Of a DNA stretch of 32,766 nt, positions 8,699 through 17,138 are shown in pieces. Under the pieces are notes generated by a model. That model saw only the letters and a list, made by a program, of their open reading frames with translations. It did not search any database and was not told the DNA's origin. This DNA is from Phallusia fumigata. Lineage: Eukaryota > Chordata > Ascidiacea > Phlebobranchia > Ascidiidae. A program made the position numbers and the translations under genes. The stretch spans positions 1 to 32,766 of the forward strand of contig QXVZ01027701.1 of NCBI GenBank assembly GCA_008931825.1, read 5' to 3'. Within the stretch, counting starts at the first letter, position 1. Every line of letters begins with the position of its first letter.

Positions 8699-8732
8699 GA
8701 AGGCTAACCAGGGTGCACACTGTTTCGCCTTC
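8699..8732 (+). repeat. H1 hairpin, copy 6
   Basis: GAAGGCTAACCAG and CTGTTTCGCCTTC around GGTGCACA. It ends 72 nt before the acceptor. Confidence 0.75.
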
Positions 8733-8804
8733 TCGAAATGATTTGCAATAGGCGCTGTGTGGAGATGATTTTACACTTTTCTGTCTGGTGTGTTTTTATT
8801 TCAG

Positions 8805-8928
8805 GAACTTCTTGAACTCACAGCTGACAAAGTGAACTCATGGTGAACGGAATTGGAGGAGAATTCTTCTTTCTTGGAATGGTCTACCTGCAATTCACAA
8901 TTATGCAGAGTTTAAGCTGTCAGCGGGT
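8805..8928 (+). other. E1 exon-like block, 3' end altered
   Basis: Acceptor TTTTTATTTCAG. The end jumps near 8928 into sequence normally found before E3, so E1-E2 intron, H2 and E2 are deleted. A possible donor is GCGG|GTGATAAC. Confidence 0.45.
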
Positions 8929-9014
8929 GATAACTGTTTCTTGTTATCATTGTTTTTGTAGGCAAGTTAAGTAACTAATTCAACGTAAAGTTGCGTGTAA
9001 CGCTGACCGCCCCT
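8929..9014 (+). other. Deletion junction with E3 acceptor and half H3
   Basis: TTTTTGTAGGCAAG marks the start of E3, which is cut after about 10 nt. CGCTGACCGCCCC at 9001 is an isolated 3' arm of H3. Confidence 0.45.
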
Positions 9015-9117
9015 TCTAAGCCAATCGCAAAAAAATGTCCTAAACCTTTTTTTTTCATAACTTTGCGTTACAGAGTTCTATTTCGCACTTTGTTATTTCT
9101 GCATTTTTTCTTTTCAG

Positions 9118-9215
9118 AACTTTCGAATAGCGCTGGCCAAGGAAGACCATCAATGCTTGTAGTACTACTGGGGTTTGAAAAGGACAGCTGTATAAAACGA
9201 TTCGGTGCTCAGCAG
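9118..9215 (+). other. E4 exon-like block, copy 6
   Basis: Acceptor TTCTTTTCAG, donor CAGCAG|GTGAGTCGA; 98 nt. The usual in-frame TGA is TGT here, so one frame reads through. Confidence 0.6.
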
Positions 9216-9277
9216 GTGAGTCGAGAACATTACCTGTAAACGATTGTAAGTTTAAGTTAAAGATTATGTTCTAGGAA

Positions 9278-9328
9278 AGTGGTTTTTAACGTGGAAAGTG
9301 ACTTGCAACTACAAAATTCACAGGATCG
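9278..9328. mobile_element. hAT-type MITE, internally deleted remnant
   Basis: TTCTAGGA (left target copy) precedes an AAGTGGTTTTTAAC end; most of the element is missing. Confidence 0.35.
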
Positions 9329-9346
9329 GGATCAATTGTCTAAACC

Positions 9347-9374
9347 AGGCCAAACAGGGGTGCACACTGTTTCG
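9347..9374 (+). repeat. H1 hairpin, 3' arm truncated
   Basis: AGGCCAAACAG and the GGGGTGCACA core, then CTGTTTCG; the CCT closing the stem is lost. Confidence 0.6.
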
Positions 9375-9458
9375 ATATGCTTTTGCGAAATGGTTTGTTA
9401 TAGGCGGTGTGTAGATATGATATCGTATTTTTCTGTCGGTGGTATGTTTTCATTTCAG

Positions 9459-9595
9459 CAACTTCTTGAACTTACCTCTGACAAGCGTAATTCTCGGCAA
9501 CTAGAATTGGAGGAAAGGTCTTCTTTCTTCGTATGGTTAATCCCCTTCACGATTGGGCGAAGGTCAAGCAGCCAGCGGATAATTTCTTCAACCAG
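9459..9595 (+). other. E1 exon-like block, copy 6
   Basis: Acceptor TTTTCATTTCAG, donor AACCAG|GTATTTCC; 137 nt. Confidence 0.6.
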
Positions 9596-9737
9596 GTATT
9601 TCCATTTTTACACTTCGGACATTTTTCTGTAAACTTTGCGCGAGCAATTTTGTAAATACTGCGTCACTATACTTTTTAAAATCCACCTATTTACCGAACA
9701 AAATATAATTGGATGTTTTTATTGGTTGTTGACTTGT

Positions 9738-9771
9738 GAAGATCAACGTGGGTGCACACATGTTGATCTTC
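9738..9771 (+). repeat. H2 hairpin, best-paired copy
   Basis: GAAGATCAAC pairs perfectly with GTTGATCTTC. Then come a G-T wobble, TG/CA, a G-A mismatch and the GTGCAC core. It is 34 nt, in the E1-E2 intron. Confidence 0.85.
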
Positions 9772-9964
9772 GTAACTGCTTAGTACTAGAAATTTGCTCA
9801 TATAATACGAATGTTTATGATGTTTTACTAACTGCGTTGTAAGTTTTTTATAGTTTATTTTAGGAGTGATAGTGTTACTTTTCCTTGAGTATAGGAAATC
9901 CTACACATAATATTAGGCCTAATTGCTCCAACTTAAATGCGTGGTGTTGTTAGTTTTGTTGCAG

Positions 9965-10075
9965 ATGTCTGTTCAACACCTTGACGAAATATCAGATGGA
10001 TTGCGAAACCTGCAGCAGCAAAAGCAGTGGAGGAATCCGATACATGAATGTTCTTGTAAGCATCGCACACCAAAT
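9965..10075 (+). other. E2 exon-like block, copy 5
   Basis: Acceptor TTTTGTTGCAG, donor CAAAT|GTAAGC; 111 nt. The first frame starts MSVQHLDEIS and is open, but stops eight codons into E3. Confidence 0.6.
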
Positions 10076-10146
10076 GTAAGCAAACAATCGTAAAACACTT
10101 TGACGTTAAATGTGTGTCTAAATCCTGTTCATCATTGTTTTCGTAG

Positions 10147-10214
10147 GCCAGTATTAATGCGAAGAAGTAAGAAACAAACAGGGGATTACGAATCAGACAA
10201 ACGGCATTCACATA
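10147..10214 (+). other. E3 exon-like block
   Basis: Acceptor TTTTCGTAG, probable donor GTTAAGT. A TAA lies in the frame continued from E2. Confidence 0.5.
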
Positions 10215-10237
10215 GTTAAGTTTAAATCAATTTACTT

Positions 10238-10325
10238 GTAATTATAATAAACGTAATTTAAATATAAACGTAAATAATTTAAATATAATAAACGCAAGTG
10301 TAATTAATAAACGTAATTTAAATTG
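10238..10325. repeat. Short AT-rich tandem repeats
   Basis: Several imperfect copies of ATAAACGTAATTTAAAT, locally expanded from the single copy found between E3 and H3 in other units. Confidence 0.6.
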
Positions 10326-10342
10326 AACGATAAACTGAATAC

Positions 10343-10375
10343 AGAGGTGGTATAGAGTGCACGCTGACCGCCTCT
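10343..10375 (+). repeat. H3 hairpin, fully paired copy
   Basis: AGAGGTGGT pairs with ACCGCCTCT along nine positions (one T-G wobble) around AGAGTGCACGCT. The CTCT end matches the AGAG end, a coordinated change from the CCCC of other copies. Confidence 0.8.
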
Positions 10376-10475
10376 TGTGTGCCAATTGCATTGATTGTCC
10401 TAAACACTTTTTTCATAACTTTGCGAACAGTTACTAACAGACTTCTGTATCTCGCTTTTTGTGTATTTTTTTCAG

Positions 10476-10564
10476 AACTTTTGACTAGCGCTGGCGACAA
10501 GAGACAGTCGGACAACTGGGATTTAAAAAAGGCCGGCTGATTGAAACGATCTAATGCTTAACAG
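10476..10564 (+). other. E4 exon-like block, copy 7
   Basis: Acceptor TATTTTTTTCAG, donor TAACAG|GTGAGTCG; 89 nt. Confidence 0.55.
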
Positions 10565-10625
10565 GTGAGTCGTGCACATCACCTGTAAACGATTGTAAGC
10601 TTAAGTAAAAGATAATATTCCAGGA

Positions 10626-10733
10626 GAGTGGTTCTAACTTTATTACATGGACCCTTCCAACTTTAGTTTGTTAATACATTTTCATTAAGCTCTTACAATT
10701 GATAAATTTGTTCTACTCTTATATTCATTTCAG
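10626..10733. mobile_element. hAT-type MITE, left part
   Basis: It begins AGTGGTTCTAAC. The right end, the GGATCAATTG box and H1 are absent, so one deletion removed all three. Confidence 0.35.
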
Positions 10734-10840
10734 TCGGTCGTATGTTTTTGTGGAGGAAAAGTCTCCTGTTGTCGTGTGGCCAATCTTCAGTTCAAAATTG
10801 GGCGATGGTTAAGCAGCCAGCGGATAATTTCATTATCCAG
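10734..10840 (+). other. E1 exon-like block, 5' part lost
   Basis: A chance acceptor TTCATTTCAG precedes a fragment of the normal pre-acceptor sequence, then the 3' half of E1, ending ATCCAG|GTATTC. Confidence 0.4.
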
Positions 10841-10941
10841 GTATTCTTATTTTTACACTTCGTGCTCTATGAAGTTTGTGCAAACAATGAAGGAGACATT
10901 TGTAATTTTTTGTGTATTTTTACGTTGATTTTTAATTTTAG

Positions 10942-11009
10942 AACGTTAGTGAGGAGACCATTTCTGGCTGTCAGATTGGATCGTCGTCTCACAACGTTTC
11001 ATGCTCCAG
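10942..11009 (+). other. E5a exon-like block, copy 1
   Basis: Acceptor TTTTTAATTTTAG, donor CTCCAG|GTAATTAAC; 68 nt. Duplicated at 12909-12976. Confidence 0.55.
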
Positions 11010-11083
11010 GTAATTAACTGTACTCCAGAATATTTTCAGTTTCAACTTATCCGAGAAACAATTATTTACACAATTTGACTGGT

Positions 11084-11117
11084 GAAGGCTAACCAGGGTG
11101 CACACTGTTTAATCTTC
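11084..11117 (+). repeat. H1 hairpin (variant 3' arm)
   Basis: GAAGGCTAACCAG core GGTGCACA, then CTGTTTAATCTTC; weaker pairing. Confidence 0.65.
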
Positions 11118-11226
11118 GCCGTATGATTTTTGATTGCGGTTGTATTTTTTACATAATTTGTAAGTTGTAAGTTGATTTGTAAGAGATGATTTTGCATTTT
11201 CTGTCTTTGGTATGTTTTTCTTTCAG

Positions 11227-11332
11227 AAACTCTGGTCTTACTGCTGCCGAGGGAAGTTTGAATTATGGGATGAGAGAATTCCTGTCAGTAAGATTCCAGG
11301 AAATAACAACTCCAAGTGGTTGAATTCTCCAG
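11227..11332 (+). other. E5b exon-like block, copy 1
   Basis: Acceptor TTTTTCTTTCAG, donor CTCCAG|GTAACTAAC; 106 nt. Same class as the minus-strand exons beyond 25.8 kb. Confidence 0.55.
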
Positions 11333-11397
11333 GTAACTAACTGTAGTGAAGGCACGTTACTATTTTGAACAATCAGTTACAACACAATTTGATTGAT

Positions 11398-11430
11398 GAA
11401 GGCTAACCAGGGTGCACACTGCTTAGCTTC
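11398..11430 (+). repeat. H1 hairpin
   Basis: GAAGGCTAACCAG and CTGCTTAGCTTC around GGTGCACA. Confidence 0.7.
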
Positions 11431-11505
11431 TGTAACATAGTTTTACGATATGTTTTGTGGGTGTTAACATTTCTGTCTCTCTTGTGTGTTTTTGTTTTGT
11501 TTCAG

Positions 11506-11609
11506 GGACGAATTGGATCGCCCAGTGATAATTGAACCTGCGGCAGCAAAAGCAGCGGAGGAATTCGGTTGATTTGGATCCATGTGATTCGAAGCATCAC
11601 GTGGTTAAT
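11506..11609 (+). other. Hybrid exon-like block (E5b start, E2 end)
   Basis: Acceptor TTTTGTTTCAG, donor GTTAAT|GTAAGT. The 3' two thirds match E2 (CTGCGGCAGCAAAAG). It is a recombinant between module classes. Confidence 0.5.
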
Positions 11610-11676
11610 GTAAGTAAACGAACGCCAAGGTATGATCATGTGCTCCCTTAATATCGTTTTTATTCCTAATCTGGCT

Positions 11677-11738
11677 AGTAAGATGTATTGTGACGATGAT
11701 GGAAAGAGAAGTAACCGGCATTTTCAGAGGTTACTTGA
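11677..11738 (+). other. E3-like block
   Basis: After CTGGCTAG; resembles E3 and 13514-13565. Donor not clear. Confidence 0.3.
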
Positions 11739-11796
11739 AGTTAGCGTAAATAACAGCGATTCATATTTTTGTTGACATTTCTGCATTATCTTTCAG

Positions 11797-11868
11797 AACG
11801 TTGCAAAACACGACTTCGCCGGAGATCCTTGCTGCTTGTAGGACTGCAAACGGTTTAATGCTCAACAG
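11797..11868 (+). other. E4-like block
   Basis: Acceptor ATTATCTTTCAG, donor CAACAG|GTAATTAAC; 72 nt with the conserved CTGCTTGTAGGACT of E4. Confidence 0.5.
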
Positions 11869-11948
11869 GTAATTAACTATCTGCAGTCATGCACGTTAAA
11901 TTTCATTTACAAATACAAGCAAAGAATTAAAAACAAAATTAGTTGCCT

Positions 11949-11982
11949 GAAAGCTAACCAGGGTGCACACTGTTCAGCCTTC
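11949..11982 (+). repeat. H1 hairpin
   Basis: GAAAGCTAACCAG and CTGTTCAGCCTTC around GGTGCACA. Confidence 0.7.
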
Positions 11983-12063
11983 AGCATAATTTAGCGATAT
12001 GGTTTGCAATGTTCATAGAGACCAAATTTACATGTTTCTGTCTCTGGTATGTTTTTGTTTCAG

Positions 12064-12120
12064 AAACATTAATCAAGTTTGGATTTGACAGGAGACCTCT
12101 TTCTTCGTATGGAAGATGTT
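12064..12120 (+). other. E5b-like block, truncated
   Basis: Acceptor TTTTTGTTTCAG; no donor recognised. Confidence 0.35.
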
Positions 12121-12181
12121 CGTTTTAAACGTCCGGAACATCTTGCTAGATATTTATGGCTACGTAGCGAAATTAAGTAAC

Positions 12182-12213
12182 GGGGGTGGTTTAGAGGGCA
12201 CGCTTGACCGCCT
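12182..12213 (+). repeat. H3 hairpin, decayed core
   Basis: GGGGGTGGT and GACCGCCTC; the core is GGGCAC. Confidence 0.5.
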
Positions 12214-12292
12214 CTGTTTTTTAATTTAATTTCGATACTTGTGCGTAATTAAATGCGATTCAATTCCTCACATTGACAGTTATACATATCAG

Positions 12293-12362
12293 AACGTCAT
12301 AGAGGGGACATTTCGCCCATTTCACTTTTGGCTGTGAGATTGGATCGGCATTTCGACCTCCA
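12293..12362 (+). other. E5a exon-like block, copy 2
   Basis: Acceptor ACATATCAG, possible donor GTTAAGTG; about 70 nt. Confidence 0.4.
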
Positions 12363-12375
12363 GTTAAGTGTTGTT

Positions 12376-12396
12376 AATCACATTTTCGATGTGATT
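12376..12396 (+). repeat. Perfect 8-bp hairpin
   Basis: AATCACAT pairs with ATGTGATT across TTTCG, in the intron where H1 is missing. Confidence 0.5.
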
Positions 12397-12453
12397 TGCA
12401 AGTGTTTAGAGAGGATTTTTGCATTTTCTGTCTCTGGTATATTTTTGTTTCAG

Positions 12454-12558
12454 ATGTTTCGGTCTTACCGCTGTCGAGGGAAATCAGAATTTGGAAGGAG
12501 ATCATTCTTGTTGTACGATTGTTGGGATCGCTTACTGCAAAAGTTTAATGCCCCATAG
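12454..12558 (+). other. E5b exon-like block, donor mutated
   Basis: Acceptor TTTTTGTTTCAG. The end reads CCATAG|GAAAATAAC, so the GT is lost. Confidence 0.45.
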
Positions 12559-12609
12559 GAAAATAACTATCTGTTTTACGACAAATTTCGTATTAAAACC
12601 TTCGTTGGT

Positions 12610-12640
12610 GAAGGCTAACCAGGGTGCACACTGTTTAGCT
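12610..12640 (+). repeat. H1 hairpin
   Basis: GAAGGCTAACCAG and CTGTTTAGCT around GGTGCACA; the outer 3' arm is shortened. Confidence 0.65.
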
Positions 12641-12726
12641 GTTAAAGGAAAATTTTGCGATGATGTGATTTGCAAGTGTATAGAGGTAAATTTGCACTTT
12701 TTGTCTCTGGTATGTTTTTGTTTCAG

Positions 12727-12816
12727 GAACTTCGAGGTAAAACCTGAATTTGGGAGGAGCCAATTTTTGGTTGTACGACTTCTTGGATCGCCAACTTTGA
12801 AGGTTTAATGCTTTGG
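12727..12816 (+). other. E5b exon-like block
   Basis: Acceptor TTTTTGTTTCAG, donor TTTGG|GTAATTTTT; 90 nt. Confidence 0.5.
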
Positions 12817-12908
12817 GTAATTTTTTTTTCGCAGCTTGACCATGCACATTTTGTCATGAAGTGTTTGATGAATTACGTTCACAGTTTTTTTTCACATTTA
12901 TGTTTCAG

Positions 12909-12976
12909 AACGTTAGAAAGGAGACTATTTCTGGATTTCTGGCTGTGAGATTGGATCGTCGACCCACAAGCTCCAG
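12909..12976 (+). other. E5a exon-like block, copy 3
   Basis: Acceptor TTTATGTTTCAG, donor CTCCAG|GTAATTG; 68 nt, duplicate of 10942-11009 at an offset of 1967. Confidence 0.55.
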
Positions 12977-13047
12977 GTAATTGTTCAGAACATTTTCAGT
13001 TTAAACTTATCCGAGAAACAATTAGTTAGTTCCACAATTTGACTGGT

Positions 13048-13072
13048 GAAGGATAACCAGGGTGCACTGTTC
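13048..13072 (+). repeat. H1 hairpin, core deletion
   Basis: GAAGGATAACCAG then GGTGCACTGTTCC; two bases of the core and the 3' arm are lost. Confidence 0.5.
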
Positions 13073-13244
13073 CGGGTGCAGCAGGTTTGGCCAACCGTTT
13101 AATAATTCGAAAATGTGATGGAAAGTTTAATCTTCTCTGTATAATTTTTGATTGCAGTTGTATTTTTTATATGATTAGTAAGTTGTAAGTTGATTTGTAA
13201 GACATGATTTTGCATTTTCTGTCTTTGGTATGTTTTTATTTCAG

Positions 13245-13335
13245 AAACTCTGGTCCTACTGCTGCCAAAGCAAAATCGGAATATGGGATCAAAGATTCCA
13301 GGGAATGTCGACTCCCAAGTGGTTGAATTCTCATG
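13245..13335 (+). other. E5b exon-like block
   Basis: Acceptor TTTTTATTTCAG, donor TCATG|GTAATTAC; 91 nt, duplicate of 11227-11332. Confidence 0.5.
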
Positions 13336-13513
13336 GTAATTACTGTAGTCAGGCTCAATTTAAACTCACGACATTCCGTTACTAATTTAAACTCACGAGG
13401 AAACTGTTTTGTTTAGATTTTGTAGTATCATTTTGCAAAGTCATGTTTTTTGTGTTCCTAATCTCACCAGTAAAAATGACCAATGTTTAACGCTTTGTTA
13501 TCTTGATTTATAG

Positions 13514-13565
13514 AAGAAATAATATTGCAGCAAAGAAGGAAACAGATTAACCGGCGTTTTAAAAG
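13514..13565 (+). other. E3-like block
   Basis: Acceptor TTGATTTATAG, donor AAAAG|GTAAGTTG; short E3 variant. Confidence 0.4.
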
Positions 13566-13636
13566 GTAAGTTGATGGTAAGATAAGTTACTAGATATTTA
13601 TGTCTAAATTGAGTAACTTGTTTTTTTTTGTTTCAG

Positions 13637-13743
13637 ATGTCTGTGCAAAACCTTTCCGAAATACCAAGTGGATTGCAAAGCCAGCAGCAAAAGCAATGTG
13701 GAACGCAAAACATGAATGTTATTTGAAGCATCGCAAATTAAAT
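13637..13743 (+). other. E2 exon-like block
   Basis: Acceptor TTTTTGTTTCAG, donor AAAT|GTAAGA; 107 nt, with an indel that breaks the frame of 111-nt copies. Confidence 0.6.
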
Positions 13744-13805
13744 GTAAGAAAACAACTGTGAAACACTTTGACGTTAAGTATTTTGTACATCAATGTAATT
13801 TGTAG

Positions 13806-13869
13806 CAAGTAATAATGCGACAAAGGAAGAAACCAAAGGGAGTACGAATCAGACAACCGGCATTCGCAT
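13806..13869 (+). other. E3 exon-like block
   Basis: Acceptor AATTTGTAG; ends before GTTCGGTT. H3 is missing from the following intron. Confidence 0.45.
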
Positions 13870-14022
13870 AGTTCGGTTTCAATAATTCATTGTGTGTAAT
13901 TAAACGTAATTTAAATTGATGTCTACGTCAATTGCATCGATTGTCCGAAACACTTCCTTTTATAACTTTGCGTTGCTAACAGCATTATATTTCTCGCTTT
14001 ATTATTTCTGCGTTTTTTTCAG

Positions 14023-14119
14023 AACTTTTGAATAGCGCTGGCCACAGGAAACAAACCATTGCTTGTAGAACTACTGAGGTTTAAAAGTCAGCTGATTGAA
14101 ACGATTCATTGCTTAACAG
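14023..14119 (+). other. E4 exon-like block
   Basis: Acceptor CGTTTTTTTCAG, donor TAACAG|GTGAGTCGA; 97 nt. Confidence 0.6.
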
Positions 14120-14170
14120 GTGAGTCGAGCACATTACCTGCAAACGATTGCTAGCTAATGTAAAAGTTCC

Positions 14171-14310
14171 AGGAGCGTTGTTCTCAACCTTTTTGATTTC
14201 ATGTACTCCTTTATTGCTTTGTTTTAATCAATAAATTTAAACGAGAGATTAAGCTCTTACACTTCATAAACTTTTCCACTCTTATATTCATAGCTACAAA
14301 ATTATTATTG
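14171..14310. mobile_element. hAT-type MITE, left part
   Basis: GTTGTTCTCAACCTTTTTGA closely resembles the common hAT end AGTGGTTCTCAACC. The right end is lost. Confidence 0.45.
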
Positions 14311-14327
14311 TTAAACAAAATCTGCTT

Positions 14328-14361
14328 GAAGGCTAAACAGGGTGCACACTGTTTCGCCTTC
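14328..14361 (+). repeat. H1 hairpin
   Basis: GAAGGCTAAACAG and CTGTTTCGCCTTC around GGTGCACA; ends 81 nt before the acceptor. Confidence 0.8.
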
Positions 14362-14442
14362 CCGACATGCTTTTGCGAAATTATGCCAATGTGTGTAGAG
14401 ATCATTATGCGTTTTTTTGTCGGTGGTATGTTTTTGTTTCAG

Positions 14443-14572
14443 AAACTACCTGAACTTACCACTGACAAGGTGAATTCTCGGAAAGTGGGTTCGAAGGAAA
14501 ATTCTTAATGGTCAATCTCCAAGTCACGATTGTGTGGAAGTCAAGCAGTCAGCAGATAAATTCTTCGTCCAG
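14443..14572 (+). other. E1 exon-like block
   Basis: Acceptor GTTTTTGTTTCAG, donor GTCCAG|GTATTTCC; 130 nt. Confidence 0.6.
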
Positions 14573-14712
14573 GTATTTCCATTTTTACACTTCGGACATT
14601 TTCTGTAAAGTTTTTTGAGACATTTGTGCATGTAAATATTTGCTTTATTAAATGTTTTTAAATCCTAGTTACCGAGCAAAATATAATTCAATGTTATTGG
14701 TTGTTGACTTGT

Positions 14713-14746
14713 AAAGATGAACGTGGGTGCACACATGTTGGTCTTT
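14713..14746 (+). repeat. H2 hairpin, copy 2
   Basis: AAAGATGAAC and GTTGGTCTTT around GTGGGTGCACACAT. Stem position 6 is T-G here, between T-A (9738) and C-G (17139). Confidence 0.75.
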
Positions 14747-14856
14747 GTAGCTGCTTAGCGTTAAATGTTTACTTTTCCATTCCGCCTATGTTCATAATGT
14801 TCTAATATTAGGCTTAGTGTCTCGACCTTTAATGCTGTGTTGTAGTTTTGTTGCAG

Positions 14857-14941
14857 ATCTGTGGAGTGCAAAATCTGCAGCAGCCAAAAGTAGTGAAAGA
14901 ATCCGGTACATGAACGTTATTCGATGCAACACGCAACAAAT
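14857..14941 (+). other. E2 exon-like block, internal deletion
   Basis: Acceptor TTTTGTTGCAG, donor CAAAT|GTAAGC; only 85 nt. Confidence 0.55.
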
Positions 14942-15010
14942 GTAAGCAAACAACCGTTAAACACTTACGTTAAGTGTGTGTTCAAATTCTGCCTATCATT
15001 GTTTTTGTAG

Positions 15011-15075
15011 GCCTGTACTACTGCGACAAAGAAAGATACAAAAATGATTTAAAATTGAACAAACGGCATTTACAC
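15011..15075 (+). other. E3 exon-like block
   Basis: Acceptor GTTTTTGTAG, probable donor GTTGAGT; 65 nt. Confidence 0.5.
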
Positions 15076-15121
15076 AGTTGAGTTTAAATCTATTTTTATG
15101 TGTAACTAATTCAACGTAGTT

Positions 15122-15139
15122 TGCTGACCGCCTCCTGTA
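15122..15139 (+). repeat. H3 half-hairpin (5' arm and core lost)
   Basis: Only TGCTGACCGCC and following bases remain. Confidence 0.5.
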
Positions 15140-15247
15140 CGCCAATCGCATTAATTGTTCTATGTATTGTCCTTTTTTCGAAACTTTGTATTACTAACAA
15201 AGTTGTATTTCTCGATTTGTTATTTCTGTGTTTGTTTTCTTCATGAG

Positions 15248-15402
15248 AACTTTTCGACTAGCTGGCCACGAAAAACCGCCACTGCTTGTAGGAACACTCG
15301 GATTTGAACAATGACAGCTGAACTTTCGACTTACGCTGGCGACAGGAGACGGTCACCATTGTGGACAACTAGGATTGGAAAAAGGACAGCTGATGAAAAC
15401 AG
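15248..15402 (+). other. Double E4 exon-like block
   Basis: Two E4 sequences are fused head to tail with no intron between them (second starts near 15322). It ends AACAG|GTGAGCCG. The first acceptor reads TTCATGAG rather than TTTTCAG. Confidence 0.5.
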
Positions 15403-15455
15403 GTGAGCCGGGCACATTACCTGCAAACGATTGTAAGCTTAATTTAAAGATAGGA

Positions 15456-15592
15456 GAGTGGTTCTTTTTTATTAGATGTAACCATTGAACTGGTTAATAC
15501 CCTGTTTGTATCAGTGACTTATAAAAGTCAAACAAAGCTCTAAAACAAAAATCCGACCCTAGTGGGGAATTGACCCCGGTTGAGAACCACTT
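15456..15592. mobile_element. hAT-type MITE, both ends present
   Basis: Left end AGTGGTTCTTTTT and right end GGTTGAGAACCACTT are inverted copies. TTCTAGGA at 15593-15600 is the right target copy; the matching left copy is best seen at 9270. hAT elements make 8-bp duplications, which fits. The element is non-autonomous, about 137 bp. Confidence 0.6.
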
Positions 15593-15626
15593 TTCTAGGA
15601 TCAATTGTTTAAATTAAAATTGATTG

Positions 15627-15658
15627 AAGGCTAAACAGGGTGCACACTGTTTTGCCTT
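15627..15658 (+). repeat. H1 hairpin
   Basis: AAGGCTAAACAG and CTGTTTTGCCTT around GGTGCACA; a T-T mismatch replaces the usual T-C. Ends 85 nt before the acceptor. Confidence 0.8.
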
Positions 15659-15743
15659 ATCCATATGCTATTGTGAAATGATTTGCAAAGCAGTGTGCGA
15701 GATGATTTTGCATTTTTCTGTCTGTGATATGTTTCTGTTTCAG

Positions 15744-15845
15744 GAACTGATTGAACAGATTCTCTTGGCAACCGGGATTGGAAAACAATCTCGTGTTCGT
15801 GATTGGGCGGAGCTTAAGTAGCCGGTGGATAATTTCATTATCCAG
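15744..15845 (+). other. E1 exon-like block, shortened
   Basis: Acceptor TTTCTGTTTCAG, donor ATCCAG|GTATTTC; 102 nt. Confidence 0.55.
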
Positions 15846-16000
15846 GTATTTCATTTTTTCGTCTTTGGACATTGCTTCCTAAAGTTTGAGCAACCACATA
15901 AGGATACATTTGTACACATATTTTTGTGGCTCAATATTTTTTGAACCCTCTTGTACCAGTGAAATGCAATGCGGTGTCTTTATTTTGACTGTTGACTTGT

Positions 16001-16020
16001 GAAGATGAACGTGGGTGCAC
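16001..16020 (+). repeat. H2 half-hairpin (3' arm lost)
   Basis: GAAGATGAACGTGGGTGCAC, then an abrupt change; the break falls exactly after the GTGCAC core. Confidence 0.6.
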
Positions 16021-16146
16021 TTTTCCAAAAATTTTCTTTTCCAACCCGTCAGTGTTCATAATGTTTTAATATTAGGCCTAGTTTTTTCACAAGTCAACAA
16101 GCTTCATTGCTCGAACTTGAATGCCGTGTTGTTAGTTTTGTTGCAG

Positions 16147-16250
16147 ATGTCTGTCCAACACTTTTTCGAATTATCAAACGGTTGGCAAAACCTGCTGGAG
16201 CCAAAACAGTTGAGAAATCACGAACACGAAGGTTGTTTAAAGCGTCACAT
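16147..16250 (+). other. E2 block fused to E3 intron end
   Basis: Acceptor TTTTGTTGCAG and the E2 body are intact, but the E2 donor and most of the next intron are deleted up to TTTTTGTAG before E3. Confidence 0.5.
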
Positions 16251-16260
16251 ATTTTTGTAG

Positions 16261-16326
16261 GCGAATGTTGCTTCGACGAAGATAGAGTTCAAAGGGACTA
16301 CGAATCGGAAAAACGACACTTGCACA
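16261..16326 (+). other. E3 exon-like block
   Basis: After ATTTTTGTAG, before GTTAAGTTG. It could be read as one long exon with the preceding E2. Confidence 0.45.
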
Positions 16327-16404
16327 GTTAAGTTGCAATTTGTTTGTGTATAGTTAATTAAACGTAGTTTAAATATCTGTCAACGAACGAATTCAATTAA
16401 GTAC

Positions 16405-16436
16405 GGAGATGGTACTGAGTGCACGCTGACCGCCCC
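16405..16436 (+). repeat. H3 hairpin
   Basis: GGAGATGGT and GACCGCCCC around GAGTGCACGCT. Confidence 0.65.
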
Positions 16437-16526
16437 TTGTATTCGCCTATTACATTAATTGTCATTGAAACACTTATTTAAAGCTATGCGTCACTAATAG
16501 CCTTATATTTCTCTTTTTTTGTTTAG

Positions 16527-16621
16527 AGCCTTCGACTAGTTGTCATAGAAGACATTATGACTTGTAGGACTACTGAGATTTGAAAAAGGACAGCTGATTA
16601 AAACAATTCAGCGCTCATCAG
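16527..16621 (+). other. E4 exon-like block
   Basis: Acceptor TTTTTTTGTTTAG, donor CATCAG|GTAAGTCGA; 95 nt. Confidence 0.55.
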
Positions 16622-16721
16622 GTAAGTCGAACAGAAAGAATTTAAACATTTTAAAACACAAAAAATCTCTTTAGAGGGTAAACCCCTGTTCACCGATCAA
16701 TTGGGTAAATTACGTTTGATG

Positions 16722-16752
16722 AAGGCTAAACAGGGTGTTCACTGTTTCGCCA
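16722..16752 (+). repeat. H1 hairpin, mutated core
   Basis: AAGGCTAAACAG and CTGTTTCGCC; the core is GTGTTC. Confidence 0.65.
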
Positions 16753-16834
16753 TTTCGACATACTTTTGTGAAATTAGGGCATTGCGTAAAGATGACTTTG
16801 CGTTTTTTTTGTCTGTGGTGTTTTTTTATTTCAG

Positions 16835-16972
16835 AAACCTCTTGAACTTACTGCTGATAAGGTTAACTCTTGACTACAGAGATGGAGGAAAATTTCTTTC
16901 TTCGTATGGTTTATCTCCAGTTCAAGATTGGGCGAAGGTCAAGGAGACGGCGGATAGAATTTCTTTATTCAG
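16835..16972 (+). other. E1 exon-like block
   Basis: Acceptor TTTTTTATTTCAG, donor TTCAG|GTATTTCC; 138 nt. Confidence 0.6.
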
Positions 16973-17138
16973 GTATTTCCATTTTTTCACTTCGGACCTT
17001 GCTTTATGAAATTTGTGTAAGCAGTAAGCAGTAAGGGAGACAGTTGTAAACATACATTTTTGTGTGTGTCTTTTTGCGAATCCATCTTGTTACCGAGTAA
17101 AATGCAACTCGGTGTCTTTATTTTGACTGTTGACTTGT

